Shown piece by piece: positions 17,429-25,345 of a stretch of 44,140 nt of DNA. The stretch is from Beijerinckia sp. L45 (GTDB lineage: Bacteria > Pseudomonadota > Alphaproteobacteria > Rhizobiales > Beijerinckiaceae), in NCBI RefSeq assembly GCF_009765775.1, contig NZ_LMUU01000002.1:1-44140 (forward strand). Reading direction: 5' to 3'. Made by a program: the position numbers and the translations under genes. The notes under the pieces are model-generated. The model saw only the letters and a program-made list of their open reading frames with translations. It searched no databases and was not told the DNA's origin. Each line of letters opens with the position of its first letter. The first letter of the stretch is position 1.

Positions 17429-17725
17429 ATGAAACGCAACGAGATCATCAAAACGCTGAAGGAGCGCGAGACCGACTTGCGGGCGCATGGCGTCATGCGC
17501 GCCGCTCTCTTCGGTTCCGTCGCGCGTGGCGAACAGAATGCGCAAAGCGATATCGATATTCTGGTCGCCCTCGATCCTCAGGTGGTTCGGACGATCTACG
17601 ATTATGCGGGCGTGAAATCGTACGTTGAGGGGCTTTTTGGAGGCTCGGTCGATGTGGTCGATTTCGAAGCGCTGAAGCCTCACGTTCGGCCCTCTGCGAT
17701 AGCCGACGCGGTCTATGCGTTCTGA
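17429..17725 (+). CDS. mntA: MntA-type nucleotidyltransferase antitoxin
   Basis: 98-residue minimal nucleotidyltransferase. The hallmark GSX10DXD motif is complete (GSVARGEQNAQSDID), followed by a third acidic residue in VDVVDFE. In MntA-HepT systems this enzyme adds AMP groups to a tyrosine of the HepT toxin and so inactivates it. The ATG at 17429 matches the family start (MKRNEI); an upstream in-frame ATG at 17411 would add six residues. A TATGAT at 17416-17421 could be the -10 element, but then the transcript would have an almost absent leader. It is followed without a gap by the HepT-type gene. Confidence 0.85.
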   Translation: MKRNEIIKTLKERETDLRAHGVMRAALFGSVARGEQNAQSDIDILVALDPQVVRTIYDYAGVKSYVEGLFGGSVDVVDFEALKPHVRPSAIADAVYAF

Positions 17726-18081
17726 GACCGAAAAAACGCGCGCTCGTTTATATCCGGCACAACATTGCCTTGGCCTTCTCGTTTGTCGATGGCTTGAGCT
17801 ATGAACAATTCTGCGACGCCTTTAAATCGTTCTATGCGGTCACGCGCGCGCTCGAAACCATCTCGGAGGCGTCGCGGAAGCTATCCAGCGATCTGAAGGC
17901 GCGACAGTCTACGATTCCTTGGAAGGAGATGGCGGCAGCTGGAAATATCTACCGCCATGAGTACGAAGACGTGATCCAGCGACGCGTGTGGCAGACGGTG
18001 TTTGAAGCTTTGCCTCTTACCCTTGAAGCGGTGGAAAGCGAACTCGAGGTGGACGATCCTCCATCCGAACAGGCTACCTAA
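17722..18081 (+). CDS. hepT: HepT-type ribonuclease toxin (DUF86), unusual start
   Basis: Partner of the upstream MntA. HepT proteins are small helical RNases with an Rx4HxY active site. Here the region reads AAGNIYRHEYED: the His and Tyr are present (HEY), but the Arg five residues before the His is Gly, a variant seen in the GN..RHEY branch of DUF86. The family N-terminus (RPKKRALVYIRHNIA, then FVDGLSYEQF) runs upstream of the first usual start codon (TTG at 17770). The only initiation-like codon before it is CTG at 17722, in CTGA, overlapping the mntA stop, so I place the start there with translational coupling to mntA (119 residues). A start at TTG 17770 would remove the first helix. Confidence 0.75.
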   Translation: MRPKKRALVYIRHNIALAFSFVDGLSYEQFCDAFKSFYAVTRALETISEASRKLSSDLKARQSTIPWKEMAAAGNIYRHEYEDVIQRRVWQTVFEALPLTLEAVESELEVDDPPSEQAT

Positions 18082-18154
18082 GCAAGCAAGAGCCCGCGAT
18101 TTGCTCGCACCCCCTTTGTCCGGCTAAACACCTGTGTTCGTGAAAGGTGTGACC

Positions 18155-19138
18155 ATGGGTGTACTCGTCGAAGGCGTCTGGCACGATCGCGGCTACGAGC
18201 AGGACAAGCATGACGGCCGATTCGAGCGCGATGCGTCGAAATTCCGCAACTGGGTCACCGCCGACGGTGCGGCAGGGCCGAGCGGCAAGGCCGGCTTCAA
18301 GGCCGAGGCCGGGCGCTACCATCTCTATGCCGCCTACTTCTGCCCCTGGGCGCATCGCACCCTGATCATGCGCAAGCTGAAAGGGCTCGAGGGCCTGATC
18401 AGCGTGTCCGTCACGCATTGGCTGATGCGGGAGCACGGCATCACGTTCAAGCCGGAAGACGACGTGATCCCGGACCCGATCAACCACGCGGCCTACCTCT
18501 ACGAGGTCTATCGCGCCGCCGATCCGAGCTACGTCGGGCGCGTCACCGTGCCTGTCCTGTGGGACAAGCAGACCGGGACCATCGTGTCGAACGAGTCCTC
18601 CGAAATTTTGCGCATGTTCAATTCCGCCTTCGACGGCCTCGGCGCCGCGGCGGGGGACTATTATCCCGAGGCGCTTCGCCCGGAGATCGATGCCGTCAAC
18701 GCGCGGATCTACGACACCGTCAACAACGGGGTGTACAAGGCGGGTTTTGCGACGACGCAAGGTGCCTATGAAACAGCAATCAAGCCGCTGTTCGAGAGCC
18801 TGGACTGGCTGGAGCAGCGCCTGTCGCGCCAGCGCTACCTGATGGGCGAGACCCTCACCGAGGCCGACATCCGCCTGGTCACCACGCTGCTGCGCTTCGA
18901 CCCCGTCTATGTCGGTCACTTCAAGTGCAACATCCGGCGCATCGCGGATTATCCTGCGCTTTCGGCCTATCTTCGCGACCTCTATGCCCACGACGCGGTG
19001 GCCTCGACGACGCGGTTCGACCACATCAAGAACCATTATTACCGCAGCCACCCCTGGATCAATCCGACCGGGGTCGTTCCCGTCGGCCCCGTGCTCCAGT
19101 TTGTCGTGCCCGCGGCTGGCAAAGACGCCGCGGCATGA
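18155..19138 (+). CDS. Glutathionyl-hydroquinone reductase
   Basis: Xi-class glutathione transferase (YqjG/EcM4 family) that uses glutathione to reduce S-glutathionyl-hydroquinones, protecting against quinones. The 327-residue product starts MGVLVEGVWHD, with the catalytic Cys C63 in YFCPWAHR, conserved WAHRTLI, GRVTVPVLWDK, the SNESSEI glutathione-binding segment, and a helical C-terminal domain with TLTEADIRL and VYVGHFKCN. The ATG at 18155 has AAGG seven bases upstream; an ATG at 18134 is less likely. It overlaps the next gene by four bases (ATGA), which implies coupled translation. Confidence 0.93.
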   Translation: MGVLVEGVWHDRGYEQDKHDGRFERDASKFRNWVTADGAAGPSGKAGFKAEAGRYHLYAAYFCPWAHRTLIMRKLKGLEGLISVSVTHWLMREHGITFKPEDDVIPDPINHAAYLYEVYRAADPSYVGRVTVPVLWDKQTGTIVSNESSEILRMFNSAFDGLGAAAGDYYPEALRPEIDAVNARIYDTVNNGVYKAGFATTQGAYETAIKPLFESLDWLEQRLSRQRYLMGETLTEADIRLVTTLLRFDPVYVGHFKCNIRRIADYPALSAYLRDLYAHDAVASTTRFDHIKNHYYRSHPWINPTGVVPVGPVLQFVVPAAGKDAAA

Positions 19139-19587
19139 GCCTGCAGAACGCGGATCGGGTCAAACTCGAGATCTACGAGCCCGAGGCGGCTATTAGGCTC
19201 GGCGTGACGGCGCGGGAAGCCAGCGAAACACGCTGGGGTCTCATCCTCGTCGTATTCATGCGGTTGCTGGCCGGCCTCTGGATCATCCAGGGCCTCACGC
19301 AATGGGCGGTCTTCCTCCTGCCGACCGATGCCGTCTTCGATCGGCTTTCCGCAGGTCGCGCGGCCGCCGTGATCTTCTTTTCCGTGCTGGATCTTCTCGC
19401 GGCGGTCGGCCTTTGGCTGGCGACTCCCTGGGGCGGCGTGCTCTGGCTGTTTGCCGCGCTATCGCAGATCTTCGTCGCCATGAGCATCACCCACTTCTTC
19501 ACTTACGCCTGGGTCGCCATCGACGGCTCCCTGATCCTGATCTATTTCGCTCTCACCTGGTACGCCGGGAAGGCATCGCGTCTCTGA
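19135..19587 (+). CDS. DUF6163-like four-helix membrane protein
   Basis: 150-residue integral membrane protein. A ~35-residue charged N-terminus is followed by four hydrophobic segments (LILVVFMRLLAGLWIIQGL; AVIFFSVLDLLAAVGLWLA; GVLWLFAALSQIFVAMSI; ILIYFALTWYA). Its place between a glutathione transferase-type gene and ldtR fits the DUF6163 family of Hyphomicrobiales, which has the same topology; I assign that from size, helices and neighbourhood rather than a specific motif. The start codon overlaps the stop of the preceding gene. Function unknown; conserved linkage to cell-wall regulator genes hints at an envelope role. Confidence 0.7.
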   Translation: MSLQNADRVKLEIYEPEAAIRLGVTAREASETRWGLILVVFMRLLAGLWIIQGLTQWAVFLLPTDAVFDRLSAGRAAAVIFFSVLDLLAAVGLWLATPWGGVLWLFAALSQIFVAMSITHFFTYAWVAIDGSLILIYFALTWYAGKASRL

Positions 19588-19677
19588 GCTCCCCCGCATG
19601 CCGTCGCTTACTGTGCATGTTTTCGAGTTCCCTCGCCGTAGCACCTGAGTAACCACGGCTTCGCCGTATATATTTCG

Positions 19678-19690
19678 CTGTACAGTACAG
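19678..19690. repeat. Inverted repeat CTGTAC-N1-GTACAG
   Basis: Perfect 6-base arms with one central base in the AT-rich region before ldtR, 225 bases from its start. A dimeric regulator site is possible. Confidence 0.3.
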
Positions 19691-19787
19691 TCTGTGGGTT
19701 TGTTCGCAGTTCAAATTTATATAAATCTTTAAGTAACACGTCCTTACGCGGCGTTTACAATGACCGTTTGCTTCAATTCACATCTCA

Positions 19788-19805
19788 TTTACTGCAAAGT
19801 GTAAA
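19788..19805. promoter_or_regulatory. Candidate operator TTTAC-N8-GTAAA upstream of ldtR
   Basis: Five-base inverted repeat with an 8-base centre about 110 bases before ldtR. MarR-type regulators usually bind an AT-rich palindrome of 16-20 bases at their own promoter, so this is a candidate for autoregulation. A further GTTTAC half-site lies at 19753-19758. Confidence 0.3.
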
Positions 19806-19914
19806 CTTTCGATTCAGGGTGTTGTTTAAACTCGTTTTCATTCGTCGGCCTTATAGATCATTCCATAGTGAGCCGAGGGAACTTGGCCATCGCGAAATTC
19901 TAGGGGACTGAGTG

Positions 19915-20430
19915 ATGAACAATACGGCTCTGAAATCCGACATGACCCGCAATCGCCATGAGGAGATCGCCGAGGTTCGGCCGGTCTATCTCGAAGCCCT
20001 GACCCTGGTGGAGCGGCTGCATCGTCGCCTGCTCGACGTGATCAAGGACGAGTTCGACCGCCGCGGTCGCAGCGACGTCAACTCGGTCCAAGCCCTGCTT
20101 CTTTACAACATCGGCGACAAGGAGCTGACCGCCGGCGAGCTCCGCACCCGCGGCTACTACCTCGGCTCTAACGTCTCCTACAACGTCAAGAAGCTGGTCG
20201 AGATGGGCTACCTGCATCACTCGCGCTCGCGCCTCGACCGTCGTTCGGTTCGCATCAGCCTGACCGATCAAGGTCGCGAAGTTCACGAGATCGTCGGCGG
20301 CCTCTACGACAAGCACATTTCGACCGTCGAGCAGATCGGCGGCATCACCAGCGACGAGTTCACCAAGCTCAACCAGTCGCTCGTCCGCCTCGAGCGTTTC
20401 TGGACCGACCAGATCCGCTTCCGCCTCTGA
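19915..20430 (+). CDS. ldtR: MarR/wHTH transcriptional regulator LdtR
   Basis: 171-residue winged-helix regulator. The strongly conserved core reads SDVNSVQALLLYNIGDKELT, then LRTRGYYLGSNVSYNVKKL (recognition helix) and the wing SRSRLDRRSVRISLTDQG, the LdtR signature. In Hyphomicrobiales, LdtR regulates the adjacent L,D-transpeptidase gene and osmotic and cell-wall stress tolerance, and small ligands release it from DNA. I use the ATG at 19915 (AGGGG eight bases upstream); the GTG directly before it is also possible. A strong terminator follows at 20510, so ldtR is probably monocistronic and the transpeptidase has its own promoter. Confidence 0.93.
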   Translation: MNNTALKSDMTRNRHEEIAEVRPVYLEALTLVERLHRRLLDVIKDEFDRRGRSDVNSVQALLLYNIGDKELTAGELRTRGYYLGSNVSYNVKKLVEMGYLHHSRSRLDRRSVRISLTDQGREVHEIVGGLYDKHISTVEQIGGITSDEFTKLNQSLVRLERFWTDQIRFRL

Positions 20431-20509
20431 ACCTTTTTCACGTCGCCGTCATTCTTCGGCGATACGAATCGACGGGCAGGGTGTTTCCCCCGGCACCTTG
20501 TCTGCGAAT

Positions 20510-20553
20510 GCCCGGCCAGCTCTTTCCCCTGAGAGCTCGGTCGGGCTTTTTTG
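20510..20553 (+). terminator. Intrinsic terminator after ldtR
   Basis: A 14-15 bp stem (GCCCGGCC-AGCTCT paired with AGAGCTCGGTCGGGC, one G-T pair and one bulge) with an 8-base loop, followed by TTTTTT and GTTG. It lies 80 bases after the ldtR stop. Confidence 0.9.
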
Positions 20554-20652
20554 TTGCGCCGATGCGACCTGTGCCCTAACGGCAACAAGCCGGCGAATGC
20601 CGCCCAGACTCGCAGAACTCGCAATGCCGCCACAAAACGGCCCTCCGTTTGC

Positions 20653-20685
20653 TGCTTGTTAAGCACACTGCTTGTAGCGTTAAAT
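20653..20685 (+). promoter_or_regulatory. Candidate promoter/operator of the L,D-transpeptidase gene
   Basis: Inverted repeat TGCTT-gtt-AAGCA (20653-20665) overlaps a -35-like TTGTTA (20656), followed after 18 bases by TTAAAT (20680-20685). A direct TGCTTG repeat occurs at 20669. The overlap suggests a repressor site, perhaps for LdtR. The rest of the 332-base stretch 20431-20762 holds only the terminator at 20510. Confidence 0.35.
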
Positions 20686-20762
20686 ATTCGCTTAGAAGGG
20701 CGTGGGCTGCATTGCTGCGCGCCGCTTTTTCCCGCCATACGGCGGCGCATCTGGAGTCATCG

Positions 20763-22139
20763 GTGGCACAACATCCGCACCATTTTCCGCGCGTCTCCCT
20801 GCGTGTCCTCTCCATCGCCGGCGCCTTGGCCGTGTTTGGTCTCGCCGGTGCGAAGACGGGTCTCGCCGCCGAACAGGACGGTGGTTTCAGCGATCAGGCG
20901 GAATGGGCCCAGGGTTATGACGCCGATGCCCGTCTCTCTGTAAAGCGCTCGACCGTTCCGGTGCTGTCGACGGAAACGTTCAACGCAACCGAGCAGGCGA
21001 TCGAGACCTATCGCAAGCTTGTCCAGAATGGCGGTTGGAACACGGTGCCGACGGGTCGCAAGCTGCAGCTTGGCACCAACGGCCCCGCCGTGGTGGCGCT
21101 GCGCCGTCGTCTGGCGGCGTCGGGCGATCTCGATACGTCGGCCGGATCCTCGCCGATCTTCGATTCGTACGTCGAAGCCGGCGTCAAGCATTTCCAGGCG
21201 CGTCATGGCCTGATCGAGAACGGTATCGTCGGCCCCGAGGCCTTCGCCGCGCTCAACATCACCGCCGACATGCGGCTGCATCAGCTCGAGATCAACCTCG
21301 TCCGCCTAAAATCGTTCTCGGGCAATCTCGGCGAGCGCTTCGTCATGGCGAACATTCCGGCCGAGGCGGTCGAGACCGTCGAAGGCGGCGTCGTGTTCAG
21401 CCATCATCGGGCCGGCGTCGGCAAGATGGATCGCCAGTCGCCGGTCATGCAGACCCGCGCGACCGACATCAACTTCAATCCCTTCTGGACCGTGCCCGCG
21501 TCGATCATCAAAAAGGATCTCATCCCGCGCATGCAGGGGGATCCCAATTATCTGAACGACCACCACATCCGCGTCTTCAACAAGGACAGCCAGGAGGTTC
21601 CGTCGAGCTCCATCAACTGGCATTCGATGGAAGCGACCAACTTCCGCTTCCGCGAAGATCCGGGCACGGAGAACTCGCTTGGCGTCGTCCGCATCAACAT
21701 CAGCAATCCCTACGGCGTGTACATGCATGACACGTCCGACAAAGGGGTCTTCGGCGACGATCAGCGTTTCGTGTCGTCTGGCTGCATCCGCGTGCAGAAT
21801 GTCCGCGACTACGTGCAGTGGCTCCTGAAGGATACGCCCGGCTGGGACCGCGCGCACATCGACGAAGCCATTCGCTCGGGCGGTCGCGTCGACGCACGTC
21901 TCGCCAGCCCGGTTCCGGTATATTGGGTCTACGTGACGGCCTGGGCGACGCCGGACGGCACCGCTCAGTTCCGCGAGGACATTTACCAGCGTGACGGTTT
22001 CGGACCGGTCGCGACCGGCTCGATCGGTCGCCCGATCGATCAGCCGCAGGGTACGATCAGCAAGACCAGCTACAACAACCAGCGCCCGGCGGACAATCCC
22101 GGCCGCGTGCTCGAGCCGATGGACGACGACCAGCAGTAA
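20763..22139 (+). CDS. ldtP: L,D-transpeptidase (ErfK/YbiS/YcfS type)
   Basis: 458-residue periplasmic enzyme that makes 3-3 peptidoglycan cross-links or anchors proteins to peptidoglycan. A signal peptide (VSLRVLSIAGALAVFGLAGA) precedes a peptidoglycan-binding domain about 98-165 (LGTNGPAVVALRRRL, then FQARHGL, NGIVGPEAFAALN) and a YkuD catalytic domain with H322 (VYMHDT) and C341 in SSGCIRV. The GTG at 20763 is chosen because GGAG lies six bases upstream and the signal peptide begins soon after; in-frame ATG 20649 would add 38 residues without export features. The acidic Gln/Asp-rich C-terminus is probably disordered. It follows ldtR as in other Hyphomicrobiales. Confidence 0.93.
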   Translation: MAQHPHHFPRVSLRVLSIAGALAVFGLAGAKTGLAAEQDGGFSDQAEWAQGYDADARLSVKRSTVPVLSTETFNATEQAIETYRKLVQNGGWNTVPTGRKLQLGTNGPAVVALRRRLAASGDLDTSAGSSPIFDSYVEAGVKHFQARHGLIENGIVGPEAFAALNITADMRLHQLEINLVRLKSFSGNLGERFVMANIPAEAVETVEGGVVFSHHRAGVGKMDRQSPVMQTRATDINFNPFWTVPASIIKKDLIPRMQGDPNYLNDHHIRVFNKDSQEVPSSSINWHSMEATNFRFREDPGTENSLGVVRINISNPYGVYMHDTSDKGVFGDDQRFVSSGCIRVQNVRDYVQWLLKDTPGWDRAHIDEAIRSGGRVDARLASPVPVYWVYVTAWATPDGTAQFREDIYQRDGFGPVATGSIGRPIDQPQGTISKTSYNNQRPADNPGRVLEPMDDDQQ

Positions 22140-22169
22140 GTCGTCTGTAATTCGAGGTTGCTTGCCGTC

Positions 22170-22199
22170 AAACCCGCCCCAAAAGGGCGGGTTCTTTCG
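22170..22199 (+). terminator. Intrinsic terminator after ldtP
   Basis: Perfect 9-bp stem AACCCGCCC / GGGCGGGTT with loop CAAAA, followed by a short T-rich tract (CTTTCG), 31 bases after the stop codon. Confidence 0.85.
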
Positions 22200-22214
22200 T
22201 CGCAGGTCTTCGTA

Positions 22215-22240
22215 GAGTCCTGAGGCAGGACTCAATTTTC
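22215..22240 (+). terminator. Second hairpin, tandem terminator or glyA leader element
   Basis: Perfect 8-bp stem GAGTCCTG / CAGGACTC with a three-base loop, followed by AATTTTC and TT. It may back up the ldtP terminator. It lies just before a possible glyA promoter (TTGAGA at 22241, 16 bases, TGTATT at 22263). Confidence 0.5.
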
Positions 22241-22268
22241 TTGAGACGTCACGCAGGAAAACTGTATT
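22241..22268 (+). promoter_or_regulatory. Possible glyA promoter
   Basis: TTGAGA, a 16-base spacer and TGTATT fit a housekeeping sigma-factor promoter and directly follow the second terminator hairpin. It would leave a leader of about 115 bases before glyA; no known riboswitch fold was recognised in it. Confidence 0.35.
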
Positions 22269-22390
22269 TCCGAGACCTTTCCCCGGCTTCGGCGGCTGTG
22301 CTAGGCTTTGCGTCACCTGACCAATTAGCCACCAAGCATAATAACGTGCCGAACATACCGGCCTCAACTCGTCTCCCAAGGGGTTCTGCA

Positions 22391-23686
22391 ATGACCAAGT
22401 CCGACGCCTGGACCGATTCGACCGCATTCTTTAATGCCGATCTTCATGCCGTCGATCCGGACATGGCGAAGGCCATCGATCAGGAGCTCGGCCGTCAGCG
22501 CGACGAGATCGAGCTGATCGCGTCGGAGAACATCGTCTCGCGCGCCGTTCTCGAAGCACAGGGCTCGATCCTCACCAACAAATATGCCGAGGGCTATCCC
22601 GGCCGCCGCTATTATGGTGGTTGCCAATACGTCGACATCGCCGAGCGTCTGGCGATCGAGCGGGCCTGCAAGCTGTTCGGCGTCGGCTTCGCCAACGTCC
22701 AGCCGAATTCCGGCAGCCAGGCGAATCAGGCCGTGTTCCTCGCGCTGCTGCAGCCGGGCGACACCTTCATGGGTCTCGACCTCGCCGCGGGCGGTCACCT
22801 GACCCACGGCTCGCCGGTCAACGTCTCCGGCAAATGGTTCAAGCCGATTCCCTACGGCGTGAAGCCGGACGATCACCGCATCGACATGGAGAGCGTCGCC
22901 AAGCTCGCGCTCGAGCATAAGCCGAAGCTGATCATTGCCGGCGGCTCGGCCTATCCGCGCCATTGGGATTTCGCAAAATTCCGCGAGATCGCGGACTCGG
23001 TCGGCGCCTTCTTCATGGTCGACATGGCGCATTTCGCCGGGCTCATCGCCGCCGACCTGCATCCCTCGCCGTTCCCGCACGCCCATGTCGCCACGACCAC
23101 CACGCATAAGACCCTTCGTGGTCCGCGCGGCGGCCTGATCATGACGGATGACGCGGCGCTGGCGAAGAAGTTCAACTCGGCGATCTTCCCCGGCATCCAG
23201 GGTGGTCCATTGATGCATGTCATCGCTGCCAAGGGCGTCGCTTTCGGCGAAGCGCTGCAGCCGAGCTTCAAGGTCTACATCCAGCAGGTGCTCGACAACG
23301 CCAAGGCTCTGGCCGCGACCCTGGCCGAGAAAGGCTTTGCGATCTCATCGGGCGGCACGGACAATCATCTGCTGCTCGTCGACCTGCGCAAGCAGGGTCT
23401 GACCGGCAAGGCGGCCGAAGCCTCGCTCGGGCGCGCCCACATCACCTGCAACAAGAACGGTGTGCCGTTCGATACGGCCAGCCCGATGGTCACGTCCGGC
23501 ATCCGCCTGGGATCGCCGGCGGCGACGTCGCGCGGCTTCGGCGTGGACGAGTTCAAGCAGGTCGGCGAGCTCATCGCGACCTGTCTGCTTGGTCTTGCCG
23601 CCAATGGCGAAGAGGGCAACGTCGAAACCGAGACCAAGGTCCGCAACGAGGTCGCGGCGCTGACCAAGCGCTTCCCGATCTATTGA
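22391..23686 (+). CDS. glyA: Serine hydroxymethyltransferase
   Basis: Converts serine and tetrahydrofolate to glycine and 5,10-methylene-THF, the main one-carbon source. 431 residues, the usual length. [10 protein letters not shown] and [14 protein letters not shown] at the N-terminus, D211 and H214 in VDMAHFAG, and the PLP lysine K240 in [12 protein letters not shown] are intact. AAGGGG precedes the ATG at 22391; the frame is open further upstream only by chance. It is the first gene of a same-strand cluster running to thiL; nrdR starts six bases after its stop. Confidence 0.97.
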   Translation: MTKSDAWTDSTAFFNADLHAVDPDMAKAIDQELGRQRDEIELIASENIVSRAVLEAQGSILTNKYAEGYPGRRYYGGCQYVDIAERLAIERACKLFGVGFANVQPNSGSQANQAVFLALLQPGDTFMGLDLAAGGHLTHGSPVNVSGKWFKPIPYGVKPDDHRIDMESVAKLALEHKPKLIIAGGSAYPRHWDFAKFREIADSVGAFFMVDMAHFAGLIAADLHPSPFPHAHVATTTTHKTLRGPRGGLIMTDDAALAKKFNSAIFPGIQGGPLMHVIAAKGVAFGEALQPSFKVYIQQVLDNAKALAATLAEKGFAISSGGTDNHLLLVDLRKQGLTGKAAEASLGRAHITCNKNGVPFDTASPMVTSGIRLGSPAATSRGFGVDEFKQVGELIATCLLGLAANGEEGNVETETKVRNEVAALTKRFPIY

Positions 23687-23692
23687 GGTAAA

Positions 23693-24199
23693 ATGCGCTG
23701 TCCCTACTGCGGCAGCCTGGAAACGCAGGTCAAGGACTCGCGGCCGACGGAGGATGCCTCATCCATCCGCCGGCGCCGCGTCTGTCCCGACTGCGGCGGT
23801 CGATTCACGACTTTTGAACGCGTGCAGCTACGCGAACTGACGGTCGTCAAGAAATCCGGCCGCCGGGTGCCCTTCGATCGCGACAAGCTGATGCGATCGC
23901 TCGAGATCGCGCTGCGCAAACGTCCCGTCGACGGCGAACGCGTCGACCGGATGGTCAACGGCATCGTCAGGCAGCTCGAAAGCCAGGGCGACAGCGATGT
24001 GCCCAGCGATCGGATCGGCGAACTGATCATGGAGGGCCTGCGCTCCCTTGACAGCGTCGCCTACGTGCGCTTCGCATCGGTCTATCGGAATTTTCGAGAG
24101 ACTCGCGATTTCAACATGTTGATCGACGAACTTGCCAACCCGCCGGACGGCGAGGCTGAGACGCCCAAGCCGAAGTCGCCTTTTCCGAGCCGCGTGTAG
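23693..24199 (+). CDS. nrdR: Transcriptional repressor NrdR
   Basis: 168-residue zinc-ribbon/ATP-cone repressor of ribonucleotide reductase genes. The zinc ligands are C3, C6, C31 and C34 (MRCPYCGS and VCPDCGGRF); the ATP-cone follows ([16 protein letters not shown], ending [11 protein letters not shown]). It binds NrdR boxes when loaded with dATP/ATP. The last ~20 residues are a Pro/Lys-rich tail. It is tightly linked to glyA (six-base gap) and 24 bases ahead of ribD, the order typical of alphaproteobacteria. Confidence 0.97.
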   Translation: MRCPYCGSLETQVKDSRPTEDASSIRRRRVCPDCGGRFTTFERVQLRELTVVKKSGRRVPFDRDKLMRSLEIALRKRPVDGERVDRMVNGIVRQLESQGDSDVPSDRIGELIMEGLRSLDSVAYVRFASVYRNFRETRDFNMLIDELANPPDGEAETPKPKSPFPSRV

Positions 24200-24223
24200 C
24201 GTGGCATTTTCCGGACGTCTGGC

Positions 24224-25345
24224 ATGACCGCGCCTGTGGACCAGGACGCGGATCGCCGCTTCATGGATGCTGCTTTGGCGCTCGGGCGGCGAGGCTTTGG
24301 CCTCACCGCGCCCAATCCGTCCGTCGGTGCCCTCATCGTCAAGGACGGGATCGTTCTCGCACGCGGGTGGACGGCTCCTGGTGGCCGCCCCCACGCCGAG
24401 CCGCAGGCACTGGCACAGGCCGGCGCCGCCGCCAGAGGCGCGACCATCTACGTCACCCTCGAACCGTGCAGCCACCACGGCCAGACGCCGCCGTGCTGCG
24501 AAGCCATCGTTGCTGCCGGCATCAGCCGGGTGGTCTATGCGGTGGGCGATCCGAATCCGGATGTCGCCGGACGCGGCGCCGCCTATTGCCGCGACCACGG
24601 CCTGGACGTTCTGGGCGGCATTGGCGATGCCGCGGCGCGCCGGGATCATCTCGGCCATATCCTGCGCATGACCCAACGCCGCCCCGCGATCACCCTCAAA
24701 TTCGCCGAGACGGCGGACGGATTCGTGGCCGGCGGCCCGCATGACCCGCGGCTGTCGATCACGGGCGTCGCCGCCAACGGCATGGTTCACGTCATGCGCG
24801 CCATGCATGATGCGATCATGGTGGGCGTCGGCACGGTGCTCGCCGACGATCCCCTGATGACCGTGCGGCTTCCCGGCGTTCAGGCCAAGCCGCTGCGGGT
24901 CGTTCTCGACGGCGGCTTGCGGCTCCCGCTGCACTCCCGCTTGATCCAGACGGCAGGCGAGGCGCCGATCCTCGTTCTGACGCGGGCGGAAAGCCTCGAC
25001 GCGCGGGGCAAGGCGCTCCGGGAGATCGACGGAGTCGAGATCGCGGTGGTTCCCGTCAGCGCCTCCGGCGCGCTCGATCTTCGCGCCGCGTTGCGGGTCC
25101 TCGCCGACCGCGGGATCACCCGGATCTTCAGCGAGGGTGGCCCAACCGTCGGTTCGGCATTGATCGCCGAAGGCCTTGCGGACGAAGTGATCCTGTTCCA
25201 GGCGGAAAAGCCGTTGGGCCGTGAAGGCGTGCCGACCATGAGCGGTGCCGCGCGTGGCATGCTGCACGATCCCATGCGCTTCCGGCAGTCCGAAAACCTC
25301 GAGGTCGGGACCGATCGCCTTCACCGCTTCGAAAGGATGATCTGA
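24224..25345 (+). CDS. ribD: Bifunctional diaminohydroxyphosphoribosylaminopyrimidine deaminase / 5-amino-6-(5-phosphoribosylamino)uracil reductase
   Basis: Second and third steps of riboflavin synthesis. 373 residues. The N-terminal deaminase domain has the zinc site HAEPQAL and PCSHHGQTPPC; the C-terminal reductase domain (from about 150) has LKFAETADGFVA, the NADPH-binding GVGTVLADDPLMTVR and FSEGGPTVGSALI. The ATG at 24224 has little SD but gives the family N-terminus (DRRFMDAALALGRRG). The stop overlaps the ribE start by one base (TGATG), so the two are translationally coupled. Confidence 0.96.
   Translation: MTAPVDQDADRRFMDAALALGRRGFGLTAPNPSVGALIVKDGIVLARGWTAPGGRPHAEPQALAQAGAAARGATIYVTLEPCSHHGQTPPCCEAIVAAGISRVVYAVGDPNPDVAGRGAAYCRDHGLDVLGGIGDAAARRDHLGHILRMTQRRPAITLKFAETADGFVAGGPHDPRLSITGVAANGMVHVMRAMHDAIMVGVGTVLADDPLMTVRLPGVQAKPLRVVLDGGLRLPLHSRLIQTAGEAPILVLTRAESLDARGKALREIDGVEIAVVPVSASGALDLRAALRVLADRGITRIFSEGGPTVGSALIAEGLADEVILFQAEKPLGREGVPTMSGAARGMLHDPMRFRQSENLEVGTDRLHRFERMI

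Larger units (their letters stand above)
19588..19914. other. AT-rich intergenic region upstream of ldtR
   Basis: 327 bases with no protein gene, markedly richer in A/T than the surroundings. A weak hairpin (ACGGC-ttc-GCCGT, 19655-19667) may end the upstream operon. It then holds CTGTAC-a-GTACAG (19678-19690), TTTATATAAAT near 19715, the inverted repeat TTTAC-N8-GTAAA (19788-19805), and a GTTTAC copy at 19753 inverted to GTAAAC at 19801. It probably contains the ldtR promoter and operator(s); a small RNA gene is possible but not shown. Confidence 0.5.

Noticed and set aside
17770-18081. Frameshift or 5' truncation of the first hepT
   Set aside because: The missing N-terminus is encoded in frame directly upstream, up to the mntA stop, so an unusual start codon explains it better than a broken gene.
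23828-25324. A 498-codon minus-strand frame over nrdR and ribD
   Set aside because: Both sense genes have complete conserved motifs; the antisense product is His/Arg-rich with no recognisable fold.
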